From positions 124,001-188,000 of the forward strand of contig NZ_JBIQOI010000003.1 of the NCBI RefSeq assembly GCF_044197065.1: a stretch of DNA of 64,000 nt, given 5' to 3'. The stretch is from Kluyvera ascorbata_C. Lineage in GTDB: Bacteria; Pseudomonadota; Gammaproteobacteria; Enterobacterales; Enterobacteriaceae. Shown piece by piece: positions 25,956 to 34,775 of the stretch. The notes beneath the pieces are model-generated. The model had not been told where the DNA came from, ran no database searches, and saw nothing but the letters and a program-made list of their open reading frames with translations. The position numbers and the translations under genes are program-made. How positions within the stretch are numbered: the stretch's first letter is position 1; each line of letters begins with the position of its first letter.

Positions 25956-26753
25956 TTACAACGATTTTCTGATCGTTCTTTCTTGAATTTTATTGGCCTT
26001 GTCTGCTGCTTTTGCCAGCAGCGCCTGTTCTTCGCGCAGCACTTCACGGAGAGGTTTATCAAAATAGACCCGCATAAAGCGCAAAATATCCCGTGATGTC
26101 AGACCAATATTCAACGACGAGAAATAGAGGCCAATCAAATCCTTATCACGCCACCGCTGCGGGACCTGATGACGAATCTGCGCACGATGAAGATCGATAA
26201 CCGAGATTTTCAGCTCATCTTCCCGACCGTTAAACGGCAAGTGCAGGAGGAAGTGGCAAATATAGCAGTCGCGGTGGTTAATCCCGCTCAGGTGCATTTT
26301 GCGCACCATGGTCGCGACGCGCTTGATGATCATACGCTTAACCACCGCGTTCGGCGGGTTCGTTGCCCAATCGGCACAGTAATCTTCAAGGCTAATGGTC
26401 GGCGTGAGGTCTTCAGTAATGATAAAAGACGTTTTTGTCAGCGGATTCAGCCCTTTTTCACCAAAGCCAACCCCCTGCATGGTATCAACGCCGACATCGC
26501 GCAGGCGATGAATCGCATTCCATTCCCGGTCAGCGCCCAGCACCGGCATACGCAGCGATATCAGGTTCTTTACAATCTCTTTTAGCGACGTGCCGCGGTG
26601 CCATTTCAGGAAATAGCTCGCGCCCGCCATCTCAAAGCGCAGCGTACGGCGAGTCTCCAGTTCACGAAACACTTCGCCTTCTAGGTGTTTCACTTCCTCA
26701 AAAGCATCTTTACCACGCCACAGCGTGGCAAGCGGTTCATTCAGCTCAACCAT
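25956..26753 (-). CDS. waaP: LPS core heptose I kinase
   Basis: 265 residues, the E. coli length. It phosphorylates heptose I of the inner core, which is important for outer-membrane stability. Protein-kinase-like fold: FEMAGASYFLKWHRGTSLKE carries the ATP-binding lysine, ITEDLTPTISLEDY the hinge and HLSGINHRDCYICHFLLH the catalytic loop with Asp, then ISVIDLHRAQ the metal Asp. ATG at 26753 lies just after the waaG stop, implying coupling. The second kinase WaaY of E. coli K-12 is not present in this operon. Confidence 0.96.
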   Translation of the reverse strand: MVELNEPLATLWRGKDAFEEVKHLEGEVFRELETRRTLRFEMAGASYFLKWHRGTSLKEIVKNLISLRMPVLGADREWNAIHRLRDVGVDTMQGVGFGEKGLNPLTKTSFIITEDLTPTISLEDYCADWATNPPNAVVKRMIIKRVATMVRKMHLSGINHRDCYICHFLLHLPFNGREDELKISVIDLHRAQIRHQVPQRWRDKDLIGLYFSSLNIGLTSRDILRFMRVYFDKPLREVLREEQALLAKAADKANKIQERTIRKSL

Positions 26754-26754
26754 C

Positions 26755-27870
26755 TCAATCACCTATAATGATATCTGCCGCTTTATCCGCCAGACTGTAC
26801 AAATCTTGTGTATCGGCATAATTGCGCGCATTTTCAGCCCAGGCAGCACGCAGCGCTGGCTGGGTTAGGGCCTTCAATAAAATCTCATTCAAGGCTTCTT
26901 GCCGGAACGGCTCGGCGATAACCTCGCCACAGTTTGCATCAGCAATATAGTGCGCATAGCCACATACGCTGGTCGTTAAGACCGGTAATCCCGCCGTGAC
27001 CGCCTCCAGCAGTACAATACCCGCAGCTTCCTGATAAGCAGGGTGTAACAACAGATCGGCTGCCGCCATCAATTCCGCCACATCGTTGCGACCAGCAAAG
27101 AAATGAACGTTACGACGAATCCCCAGTTTCTCGGCCAATGCCGCGAATTTTCCCGGTTTATCCTGGCCGACAATAAACAGTTGGGTGTTCCGCCGCACGC
27201 TTTCCGGCAACGCAGCAACCGCATTTAGCGTGCGATCCACACCTTTGCGCGTAAAGTCAGATCCTACCTGTAGCAGCACGTTTTGTGCCGCGGTCAGGCC
27301 ATTCTTTTCGCGATAAATCTGGCGGGCATCAGGTATCTGCTGGCTGTATTTTCTGTCCGGGTAGATTCCTGGCGGCAGGATATGAAAGCGCCCGGGCTCC
27401 GTCTGATAGTGCTTTTGAAAGTCTGCGATCTGCTTATCGGTCAGCATCAGGAGTTGCGTTGGCTTACCCTGCTCGAAGGTCGCCCGTTCAAACGCGGCAT
27501 AATGGCGATAGCGCGACGTCAGGCGATAAAAGAACCCCTTTTCCTGCGCCACTTTTTCGGCATAGCAAACGTCGGCAGCATAGTAGACATCGAGCCCTGG
27601 CATCTTATTGAAGCCAACGACTCGCGCCACCGGATGCTCACGTAAATGATTTTGCACCCACGCATAATATTCGGCATTACGCCCATGGTTAGTGCGAGAT
27701 TTTACCGGGACCAGAATTAACTCAAAGACATCGGGACATTCACCTTCCCAGAATTGCGTATAGATTCGCACCTGATGCCCACGAGCCGCTACGGTTTGCG
27801 CAATGCGCATAAAATCTCGCTGGAGTCCGCCGAAGGGAAAATACTTATACAGACAGAATGCAACGATCAT
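26755..27870 (-). CDS. waaG: LPS core glucosyltransferase I
   Basis: 371 residues (E. coli 374). GT4, GT-B fold; adds the first outer-core glucose to heptose II. N-terminal glycine loop YKYFPFGGLQRDFMRIAQ, nucleotide-sugar domain LLQVGSDFTRKGVDRTL and the donor-binding EX7E segment (HPAYQEAAGIVLLEAVTAGLPVLTT). The start overlaps the waaQ stop and its own stop nearly touches the waaP start, so waaQGP is translated as a coupled unit. Confidence 0.97.
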   Translation of the reverse strand: MIVAFCLYKYFPFGGLQRDFMRIAQTVAARGHQVRIYTQFWEGECPDVFELILVPVKSRTNHGRNAEYYAWVQNHLREHPVARVVGFNKMPGLDVYYAADVCYAEKVAQEKGFFYRLTSRYRHYAAFERATFEQGKPTQLLMLTDKQIADFQKHYQTEPGRFHILPPGIYPDRKYSQQIPDARQIYREKNGLTAAQNVLLQVGSDFTRKGVDRTLNAVAALPESVRRNTQLFIVGQDKPGKFAALAEKLGIRRNVHFFAGRNDVAELMAAADLLLHPAYQEAAGIVLLEAVTAGLPVLTTSVCGYAHYIADANCGEVIAEPFRQEALNEILLKALTQPALRAAWAENARNYADTQDLYSLADKAADIIIGD

Positions 27871-28937
27871 AGCGCTTCACCTTTTACAGCTTCAGCCTGA
27901 CCGGCGGGCATTATTTTATCAATGGCTGCAATAACATCTTCAGCGGGAATGACCGCAAGATACATCTCATTGCGATCGCGCTGCTCGCGCGGCGGCATTG
28001 GTCGATAATCACCGGCCCAGAATTGAATCATATTGTCCGACCAGGGACGCCAGAAAATATGGTCTGTGGCGCCAAACAAACAAATTAGCGGCGTGTTGAC
28101 CGCCGCGGCGATATGGCCTGGCGCGGAGTCAACGCCGATGAAAAGCGCGGCATGGTCAATTAGCGCACCCAGCTCAGGAAACGTCATTTTCCCAGCCAGT
28201 GCCGTTACCGGCGGGCGCTGACAGCCTTGTGCAATCGCATTCACGCAGGCTAAATCTTCCGCACCAGGGCCTGAAGTCAGCACGACGTCAACGCCACGCG
28301 CATGTAGGGCATCAATCACCTGAGAGAACTTCTGGTTCTCCCAGCATTTAAAAACTTGTCGCGCCGTCGGCTGAATCACAACGTAGCGAGCGCTAACGCC
28401 CGCTTTCTCCAGTTCACCGTGTACACGTTCCCAGCATGCCGACTGGTAGCTCATCGTCGTTTTAGCGATCGTCGTATCAAAGCCCAGCGGCGCCAGCACC
28501 GACAGGTTGCTCTCAACGACGTTTTTCCCTTTCAGCGCCGCCAGATGCGTAAAGCTGTTACGCCAGAAAGCCGACTGACGATGATGATAGTCCTGTGAAA
28601 TGCTCATCGGCACGTTCAGTAAACGCACCAGCACGGCAACCATCCATTGATCGGCCATATTGACGACAAGATCGTATCGATTAGCTCGCAGCGTTCTGAT
28701 TAAACTGACGAAATTAGCGATCTTTTCCGAGGCCTTAGCTTTCTTATTTTTGATGCCATACAGCGCGTTTATTTCAGGGTTCTCGGATAAAATCGGCATC
28801 GTCTCTTCGTACAGCAAGACATCAACCTTCGCATCAGGATAGTGGCATTTAAGCGTGCTAATAACGGGAGTGGTTAGCAACATATCCCCGTGAAAACGCA
28901 TTTTAATGACCAGAATTTTTCTAAATGGCTTTTCCAC
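27867..28937 (-). CDS. waaQ: LPS heptosyltransferase III
   Basis: 356 residues from a GTG at 28937 (VEKPFRKILVIKMRFHGDML), the position that matches the E. coli N terminus; an open frame continues about 50 codons upstream but shows no similarity and crosses the ops element. GT9 enzyme that adds the side-branch heptose III to heptose II. VIQPTARQVFKCWENQKF and IGVDSAPGHIAAAVNTPLICLFGATDHIFW form the ADP-heptose site. It is the first gene of the core operon. WaaH would modify the heptose it adds. Confidence 0.95.
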   Translation of the reverse strand: MEKPFRKILVIKMRFHGDMLLTTPVISTLKCHYPDAKVDVLLYEETMPILSENPEINALYGIKNKKAKASEKIANFVSLIRTLRANRYDLVVNMADQWMVAVLVRLLNVPMSISQDYHHRQSAFWRNSFTHLAALKGKNVVESNLSVLAPLGFDTTIAKTTMSYQSACWERVHGELEKAGVSARYVVIQPTARQVFKCWENQKFSQVIDALHARGVDVVLTSGPGAEDLACVNAIAQGCQRPPVTALAGKMTFPELGALIDHAALFIGVDSAPGHIAAAVNTPLICLFGATDHIFWRPWSDNMIQFWAGDYRPMPPREQRDRNEMYLAVIPAEDVIAAIDKIMPAGQAEAVKGEAL

Positions 28938-29340
28938 AAGCGACTCTTTGGTTGAGGTTTTTCGGTAAATAGAGGAAAAAAAGCACGCTACCGCCCCAGG
29001 CTCAACAGTTACCTGATTACTGGTATTGCACTCATTTTTGACGCAACAGTGTATCACTTCTTTTGTCGCAATCCGAACAGCAAGCACCTTGCACTACAAA
29101 TCAATCTTTAGCTTCAAAATCATTATGATAAGCAAGAAAAGCAACGAACACATCGAAACTTCGCCACCAAAATCTAAGGGGGATAAATAGCAGCGAATGG
29201 CGTAAAAAGAAGGATTAACAGTAATATCTACAGCCAGATGCAGCGCTGTGGATAATTTAGACCAAAAACAGCAAAAGTAATGGTAAAGCCAAGGGTAAAT
29301 ACATAGAATCCACAGCACATTCATAACTCAGCTATTTATT
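28938..29340. promoter_or_regulatory. Divergent control region between waaQ and waaA
   Basis: This 403-bp non-coding stretch separates the divergent waaQ operon and waaA-coaD. It is AT-rich toward waaA. It contains the ops/JUMPstart element of the waaQ operon (see 28984). No convincing gene is seen in it; short open frames lack SD sequences. Promoters for both directions must lie here but were not assigned with confidence. Confidence 0.75.
28984..29014 (-). promoter_or_regulatory. ops element / JUMPstart of the waaQ operon (RfaH recruitment)
   Basis: On the minus strand the sequence GGCGGTAGCGTG (28984-28995) matches the ops pause element exactly, preceded by a JUMPstart-like stretch (TGTTGAGCCTGGG). 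In E. coli, RNA polymerase pauses at ops and recruits RfaH, which suppresses termination in long LPS, capsule and F-pilus operons. It is 47 bp before the waaQ start, as expected. Confidence 0.93.
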
Positions 29341-30618
29341 ATGCTTGAATTGCTTTACACCGCCCTCCTCTACCTTATCCAGCCTCTCATCTGGGTACGG
29401 CTTTGGCTGCGCGGACGTAAGGCTCCAGCCTATCGCAAACGCTGGGGTGAACGTTATGGTTTCTACCGCCAACCGCTTAAGCCTGGCGGTATTATGCTGC
29501 ATTCTGTTTCCGTCGGTGAAACACTTGCCGCTATCCCTCTGGTTCGCGCGTTGCGTCATCGTTACCCTGATTTACCGATTACGGTAACCACCATGACCCC
29601 AACGGGTTCAGAACGCGTTCAGTCCGCTTTTGGCAAAGATGTCCAGCACGTCTATCTGCCGTATGATTTACCCGATGCCCTTAATCGCTTCCTCGATAAG
29701 ATTGACCCTAAGCTGGTACTTATCATGGAAACGGAGCTATGGCCGAACCTCATTGCCGCGCTGCATCGTCGCCATATTCCACTGGTCATTGCCAACGCCC
29801 GTCTTTCCGAGCGCTCTGCTGCCGGTTACGCAAAACTGGGCTCGTTTGTACGTACGCTACTGCAACGCATCACGCTGATTGCAGCGCAGAATGAAGAAGA
29901 CGGAAAACGCTTTGTTGCCTTAGGGGCGAAAAACAACCAGGTCACGATTACCGGCAGCCTGAAGTTTGATATCTCGGTAACGCCACAGTTGGCGGCCAGA
30001 GCCGTCACGCTGCGTCGCCAATGGGCTCCGCATCGCCCGGTATGGATTGCTACCAGCACCCACGATGGTGAAGAGAGCATCATTATTTCCGCGCACAAAG
30101 CGTTGCTACAGCAATATCCCGATCTCTTGTTGATTCTGGTGCCTCGCCATCCTGAGCGTTTCCCGGATGCCATCAACCTGACCCGTCAGGCAGGCCTGAG
30201 CTATACGACTCGCTCTTCCGGCGAAGTGCCTTCTGCCACCACTCAGGTGGTGATTGGCGATACAATGGGTGAACTGATGCTGCTTTACGGCATTGCCGAT
30301 CTAGCGTTTGTTGGTGGTTCACTGGTTGAACGTGGCGGGCACAACCCGCTGGAAGCAGCTGCCCATGCTATTCCGGTGCTGATGGGGCCACACACCTTCA
30401 ACTTTAAAGATATCTGTGCTCGCCTGGAGCAGGCGAGCGGGCTGATTACCGTCACCGATGTCGCCAGCCTTGAGAAAGAAGTTGCGTCCCTGTTAGCCGA
30501 TGAAGACTACCGTAGTTTCTATGGCCGTCATGCCGTTGAGGTTCTTTACCAGAATCAGGGCGCACTGCAGCGCCTGCTACAGCTTCTGGAGCCTTACCTG
30601 CCACCGAAAACGCATTGA
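29341..30618 (+). CDS. waaA: 3-deoxy-D-manno-octulosonic acid (Kdo) transferase
   Basis: 425 residues, the E. coli length. A bifunctional GT30 enzyme that adds two Kdo residues to lipid IVA, an essential step. An N-terminal membrane anchor (LLYTALLYLIQPLIWVRLWL) is followed by a GT-B fold with LHSVSVGETLAAIPLV, METELWPNLIAAL and FVGGSLVERGGHNPLEAAAH. Its stop overlaps the coaD SD region, so coaD follows in the same transcript. Confidence 0.98.
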   Translation: MLELLYTALLYLIQPLIWVRLWLRGRKAPAYRKRWGERYGFYRQPLKPGGIMLHSVSVGETLAAIPLVRALRHRYPDLPITVTTMTPTGSERVQSAFGKDVQHVYLPYDLPDALNRFLDKIDPKLVLIMETELWPNLIAALHRRHIPLVIANARLSERSAAGYAKLGSFVRTLLQRITLIAAQNEEDGKRFVALGAKNNQVTITGSLKFDISVTPQLAARAVTLRRQWAPHRPVWIATSTHDGEESIIISAHKALLQQYPDLLLILVPRHPERFPDAINLTRQAGLSYTTRSSGEVPSATTQVVIGDTMGELMLLYGIADLAFVGGSLVERGGHNPLEAAAHAIPVLMGPHTFNFKDICARLEQASGLITVTDVASLEKEVASLLADEDYRSFYGRHAVEVLYQNQGALQRLLQLLEPYLPPKTH

Positions 30619-30626
30619 GGATGACT

Positions 30627-31106
30627 ATGCAAAAACGGGCAATTTATCCAGGCACCTTCGATCCGATCACCAACGGTCACCTTGATATCGTGACCCGTGC
30701 AGCCTGCATGTTTGACCATGTCATCCTTGCCATTGCCGCAAGCCCCAGCAAAAAACCGATGTTTGATCTGAGCGAGCGCGTGGCGCTGGCACAGCAGGCT
30801 ACGGCGCATCTTGCTAACGTCGAAGTGATGGGCTTCAGCGACCTGATGGCGAACTTTGCCCGCGTGCAACAGGCCAACATTCTGATTCGCGGCCTGCGCG
30901 CCGTGGCTGACTTTGAGTATGAAATGCAGTTGGCGCATATGAATCGCCACCTGATGCCAGAACTGGAAAGCGTCTTCCTGATGCCTTCTAAAGAGTGGTC
31001 ATTTATCTCGTCAACGCTGGTAAAAGAGGTGGCGCGGCACAATGGCGATGTGACCCATTTCCTGCCGGTGAACGTGCATCAGGCATTGATGGAGAAGCTG
31101 AAGTAG
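30627..31106 (+). CDS. coaD: Phosphopantetheine adenylyltransferase
   Basis: 159 residues, the E. coli length, with ATG at 30627 (a TTGAGG SD lies 6-7 bp upstream). It makes dephospho-CoA from 4'-phosphopantetheine and ATP. The nucleotidyltransferase motif is YPGTFDPITNGHLDI (T/HxGH type); IRGLRAVADFEYEMQLAHMNR and WSFISSTLVKEVA are family hallmarks. The partner steps CoaBC are encoded 3 kb away in this window. Confidence 0.98.
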   Translation: MQKRAIYPGTFDPITNGHLDIVTRAACMFDHVILAIAASPSKKPMFDLSERVALAQQATAHLANVEVMGFSDLMANFARVQQANILIRGLRAVADFEYEMQLAHMNRHLMPELESVFLMPSKEWSFISSTLVKEVARHNGDVTHFLPVNVHQALMEKLK

Positions 31107-31120
31107 GCTTCGGTGTCGTT

Positions 31121-31149
31121 CCCGGCGGCGCTTCGCTTGGCCGGGCTAC
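31121..31149. repeat. REP-type palindrome between coaD and mutM
   Basis: CCCGGCGGCGCTTCGCTTGG followed by CCGGGCTAC forms an imperfect palindrome in the convergent gap. Its reverse complement is nearly identical (two differences by eye) to the element after tpiA (53143-53172), showing it is a dispersed repeat of this genome. Confidence 0.8.
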
Positions 31150-31158
31150 CTGTATGGG

Positions 31159-31968
31159 TTACTTCTGGCACTGTTTGCAGTAAAACGTCGCCCGCTGCGC
31201 ATGCTTGCTCGCCACAATCGGCGCACCACATACCCGGCACGCTTCCCCTTTGCGCCCATACACCTGTAACTCCTGAGCAAAATAGCCTGGCTTGCCGTCG
31301 CTTTGCAGGAAGTCTTTTAGCGTCGTCCCACCCTGTTCAATCGATCGCGCCAGCACCGCTTTGATCGCGCCTACCAGTCGTTCACCCTCTTCTCTTGAGA
31401 GCGATGACGCCAGCCGATCCGGATGGATCCGCGCGGCAAACAGCGATTCACTGGCATAGATATTTCCCACACCCACCACCAGCTTGTTATCCATCAGCCA
31501 GGGCTTAATCGCCGTTTTCTTCTTCACGCACTTCGCCAGCAGATAGTCAGCGTTAAATTCCGCGCTCAGCGGCTCTGGGCCAAGATGAGCGAGCACGCTG
31601 TGTCCTTCCAGCGCCGTGGTCCATAACCAGGCGCCAAAGCGACGTGGGTCGGTATAACGCAGCACTTTGCCGTTACTCATCACCAGGTCAACATGGTCAT
31701 GCTTTTCAGCAGGCAGTTCTTCAGAGAGGATACGCAGACTACCCGACATTCCCAGATGGATAATTATCCAACCGTCAGGGAGTTCCAGCAGAAGGTATTT
31801 AGCGCGTCGCTGAACGCTCAGGACAGGCTTGTCGCTCAGGCGGTAGATTTCGTCAGAGACGGGCCAGCGTAGGCGGCCGTTGCGAATAACGGCGTACTGG
31901 ATGGTCGCACCGACCAGGTGAGGTTCGATGCCCCGGCGGCTGGTTTCAACTTCGGGTAATTCAGGCAT
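31159..31968 (-). CDS. mutM: Formamidopyrimidine-DNA glycosylase (Fpg)
   Basis: 269 residues, the E. coli length. A bifunctional glycosylase/AP lyase that removes 8-oxoguanine and formamidopyrimidines. The N terminus PELPEVETSRRGIEPHLVG gives the catalytic Pro (after Met removal) and Glu; LPDGWIIIHLGMSG and the H2TH region VGVGNIYASESLFAARIHP follow; the C-terminal zinc finger is CRVC...CKQC. It converges on coaD and lies downstream of rpmBG, as in E. coli. Confidence 0.98.
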   Translation of the reverse strand: MPELPEVETSRRGIEPHLVGATIQYAVIRNGRLRWPVSDEIYRLSDKPVLSVQRRAKYLLLELPDGWIIIHLGMSGSLRILSEELPAEKHDHVDLVMSNGKVLRYTDPRRFGAWLWTTALEGHSVLAHLGPEPLSAEFNADYLLAKCVKKKTAIKPWLMDNKLVVGVGNIYASESLFAARIHPDRLASSLSREEGERLVGAIKAVLARSIEQGGTTLKDFLQSDGKPGYFAQELQVYGRKGEACRVCGAPIVASKHAQRATFYCKQCQK

Positions 31969-32018
31969 AGCGTCTCCGGCTCAAATACAGATCTCTCTAT
32001 TATGGGGACGCGTAGAAA

Positions 32019-32046
32019 ACAAAAAACCCCGCCGAGGCGAGGTTTT
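32019..32046 (-). terminator. Terminator after rpmG
   Basis: AACCTCGCC and GGCGGGGTT pair on the minus strand with a 2-nt turn and are followed by six T residues; A residues on the other arm make it symmetrical. It lies 20 bp beyond the rpmG stop. Confidence 0.85.
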
Positions 32047-32066
32047 TCGTGACATCGAAACTAAAA

Positions 32067-32234
32067 TTATTTGATTTTAGCTTCTTTGTACAGAACGTGC
32101 TGACGGACAACTGGATCGAATTTTTTCAGTTCCAGTTTTTCCGGTTTAGTACGTTTGTTCTTCGTGGTGGTGTAGAAGTGACCTGTACCAGCAGAAGAAA
32201 CCAGCTTGATTTTCTCGCGAATACCTTTAGCCAT
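32067..32234 (-). CDS. rpmG: 50S ribosomal protein L33
   Basis: 55 codons from ATG at 32234 to TAA at 32067, translating to MAKGIREKIKLVSSAGTGHF... and ending KEAKIK, which matches E. coli L33. It is a small basic protein of the large subunit near the E site. It lacks the zinc-binding CxxC pairs (C- form). It lies 22 bp after rpmB in the same operon. Confidence 0.98.
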   Translation of the reverse strand: MAKGIREKIKLVSSAGTGHFYTTTKNKRTKPEKLELKKFDPVVRQHVLYKEAKIK

Positions 32235-32256
32235 GATTTATTTCCTCGTTAAGTAC

Positions 32257-32493
32257 TTAGTACTTTTCGCCACGGGCACGCAGTTCGGACAGAACTGTAT
32301 CGATGCCTTTCTTATCAATAACACGCATACCTTTAGCAGATACACGCAGGGTGACAAAACGCTTCTCGCTCTCAACCCAGAAACGGTGAGAGTGCAGGTT
32401 CGGCAGGAAACGGCGTTTAGTCGCGTTCAGTGCGTGGGAACGGTTGTTACCGGTCACCGGACGCTTGCCAGTAACTTGGCAGACTCGGGACAT
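32257..32493 (-). CDS. rpmB: 50S ribosomal protein L28
   Basis: 78 residues, the E. coli length. MSRVCQVTGKRPVTGNNRSHALNATKRRFLPNL-type N terminus typical of the cysteine-poor form; basic throughout. First gene of rpmB-rpmG, divergent from nothing close: radC lies 219 bp upstream on the same strand. The gap 32494-32712 should hold the rpmB promoter; no other gene is seen there. Confidence 0.98.
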   Translation of the reverse strand: MSRVCQVTGKRPVTGNNRSHALNATKRRFLPNLHSHRFWVESEKRFVTLRVSAKGMRVIDKKGIDTVLSELRARGEKY

Positions 32494-32712
32494 GTCTATT
32501 CTCCAAAAATCAAATTAGCTCGAGCTTCGTATGGGGTATCGGCGCCTCGTCAGGCTTTACAGCCCGGTCATCGCGTAGTTCTAAGTGAACTCTCGATTGC
32601 CAGGCCCAAATGCCAAACCCGAGATTCTCAAAGGTGGCGTAGTATACGCTGACACGAAGATATGCTCAAGTCCCGAACAGACAAAGATCCCGGTGGATCG
32701 CGTAATTATCCG

Positions 32713-33378
32713 CTAAATCCAGCCTCGTTCGGCAAAAGAAACATACTCACCGCGGCCAATAACCAGATGGTCGAGTACACGTACATCCATGAATTGGCAA
32801 CACTTTACCACCCTTTCGGTGATAAGTCTGTCTGATTTACTCGGTTCGGCATTACCTGATGGATGATTATGCGCGAGGATCACCGCTGCAGCATTCACTT
32901 TGATGGCTTCTCGTACAATTTCGCGCGGATGCACCTCCACATGGCTCAACGTGCCGGAAAAAAGTCGACTATGTTTGAGCACTTTGTGCTGGTTATCGAG
33001 GAAGATGACCACAAAGATTTCTCGCTCCTCATCCGCCAACTGACTTTGTAAAAACTCCCGGGTCAGTTCAGGACTCAGCAAAGAATCGTCTTCCAGCATT
33101 CTCACGCTAAAGTATCGACGCGCCAACTCGGCAATTCCTTTCAACTGCGCATATTTGGCAATCCCCATGCCATCAATCCGGGTCATCTCCGCTTCCGTTG
33201 CGGACAACAACCGATAGAGCGACCCAAAATGTCGCAGCAGGTCGTGAGAATAGCGCATCACGCTTTTTTCTCGCGTACCCGTTCGTAAAAACAGCGCCAG
33301 CAGCTCGGTATCCGATAGCGACTCAATTCCGTACCGCTGCATCTTTTCGCGCGGTAGCATCACTTCTGCGCTCTCCAT
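32713..33378 (-). CDS. radC: RadC family JAB/MPN-domain protein
   Basis: 221 residues (E. coli YicR/RadC 222). An N-terminal helix-hairpin-helix region (LSDTELLALFLRTGTREKS, IDGMGIAKYAQLK) precedes an MPN+ metalloprotease-like domain with the JAMM signature VILAHNHPSGNAEPSKSD. Despite the name, a DNA repair role is not supported in E. coli; the function is unknown. It is divergent from coaBC. Confidence 0.95.
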   Translation of the reverse strand: MESAEVMLPREKMQRYGIESLSDTELLALFLRTGTREKSVMRYSHDLLRHFGSLYRLLSATEAEMTRIDGMGIAKYAQLKGIAELARRYFSVRMLEDDSLLSPELTREFLQSQLADEEREIFVVIFLDNQHKVLKHSRLFSGTLSHVEVHPREIVREAIKVNAAAVILAHNHPSGNAEPSKSDRLITERVVKCCQFMDVRVLDHLVIGRGEYVSFAERGWI

Positions 33379-33551
33379 GGCAACCTCCTTCCAAAAACAA
33401 CCGTCATGCTGTCACAACGCGGACACTACCGCACGGCAGAGATAGCGCGCTTGCGTAGCCCCTCGCAAAGTGTCGATGTCACAGGCGCACGACCCCGACG
33501 GGATTGTGATAAAATGCGCGAATTCTGGTGTCCCCCTAACAGGAAAGAATC

Positions 33552-34775
33552 ATGATGAGCCTGGCCGGTAAAAAAATTGTTCTTGGCGTCAGCGGCGGCA
33601 TTGCTGCCTATAAAACGCCGGAACTCGTACGTCGCCTGCGCGACCGCGGCGCGGATGTGCGCGTTGCCATGACGGAAGCCGCAAAAGCTTTCATCACCCC
33701 ATTAAGCCTGCAGGCCGTTTCCGGCTACCCGGTTTCCGACAGCCTGCTCGATACCGCAGCAGAAGCCGCAATGGGTCACATTGAGCTGGGGAAATGGGCT
33801 GACCTCGTGATTCTGGCGCCAGCTACGGCAGACCTGATAGCCCGCGTCGCCGCAGGGATGGCAAACGACCTGGTCTCTACTATCTGTCTGGCAACACCTT
33901 CGCCGATTGCCATCGCACCGGCCATGAACCAGCAGATGTACCGTGCAGCCGCCACCCAGCACAATCTTGAAGTATTAGCCTCGCGCAATATGCTCATCTG
34001 GGGCCCGGATAGCGGCAGCCAGGCCTGTGGTGACGTCGGTCCAGGACGCATGCTTGACCCACTGACGATTGTCGATATGGCTGCAGCGCACTTTTCGCCC
34101 GTCAAAGATTTGCAACATCTGAACATCATGATTACCGCTGGCCCAACCCGTGAACCGCTGGACCCGGTGCGTTACATCACCAACCACAGCTCCGGGAAAA
34201 TGGGCTTTGCCATCGCCGAAGCGGCCGCACAGCGCGGTGCGAACGTTACGCTGGTAAGCGGCCCGGTATCGCTGCCAACCCCAGCGTTCGTGCAGCGCGT
34301 TGACGTAACAACCGCCGAAGAGATGAATGCGGCCGTTCAGGCAGGCGTCGCCGGGCAGCATATTTTCATCGGCTGTGCCGCCGTCGCGGATTATCGTGCC
34401 GCCGTCATTGCCGACGAAAAAATTAAGAAGCAGGATACCCAGGGTGATGAATTCACAATAAAAATGGTGAAAAACCCTGACATCGTCGCCGGCGTGGCAG
34501 CACGAAAAACAGCGCGACCTTATGTCGTAGGGTTTGCCGCCGAAACGAATAATGTGGAAGAATATGCGCGGCAAAAGCGTAGCCGCAAGAATCTTGATCT
34601 GATTTGCGCTAACGATGTTTCGCAATCAAATCAAGGATTTAATAGCGATAACAACGCATTACACCTTTTCTGGCAGGACGGCGAGAAGCGCTTACCACTC
34701 GCCAGTAAGTCACTCCTGGGCCAACTATTATTGGACGAGATCGTTACCCGTTATGATGAAAAAAATCGACGTTAA
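33552..34775 (+). CDS. coaBC: Bifunctional phosphopantothenoylcysteine decarboxylase / phosphopantothenate-cysteine ligase
   Basis: 407 residues from the first of two adjacent ATGs (AGGA lies 7 bp before 33552; 33555 gives the 406-residue E. coli form). CoaC domain (1-~190): flavin-binding GVSGGIAAYKTPELVRRL, catalytic His in MGHIELGKWAD, PAMNQQMY and the Cys in SGSQACGDVGPGR. CoaB domain: TAGPTREPLDPVRYITNHSSGKMG, the acyl-cytidylate lysine region EKIKKQ, and FAAETNNVEEYARQK. Together they convert phosphopantothenate to phosphopantetheine. Its 3' end overlaps the start of dut. Confidence 0.98.
   Translation: MMSLAGKKIVLGVSGGIAAYKTPELVRRLRDRGADVRVAMTEAAKAFITPLSLQAVSGYPVSDSLLDTAAEAAMGHIELGKWADLVILAPATADLIARVAAGMANDLVSTICLATPSPIAIAPAMNQQMYRAAATQHNLEVLASRNMLIWGPDSGSQACGDVGPGRMLDPLTIVDMAAAHFSPVKDLQHLNIMITAGPTREPLDPVRYITNHSSGKMGFAIAEAAAQRGANVTLVSGPVSLPTPAFVQRVDVTTAEEMNAAVQAGVAGQHIFIGCAAVADYRAAVIADEKIKKQDTQGDEFTIKMVKNPDIVAGVAARKTARPYVVGFAAETNNVEEYARQKRSRKNLDLICANDVSQSNQGFNSDNNALHLFWQDGEKRLPLASKSLLGQLLLDEIVTRYDEKNRR

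Noticed and set aside
27867..29087. Longer form of WaaQ starting at 29087
   Set aside because: The extra 50 residues are not WaaQ-like and would be encoded across the ops/JUMPstart element; GTG at 28937 matches the family N terminus.
29094..29324. Short hydrophobic frame (76 codons) between waaQ and waaA
   Set aside because: AT-rich intergenic DNA yields hydrophobic translations by chance; no SD, no conservation known, and it lies in the divergent promoter region.
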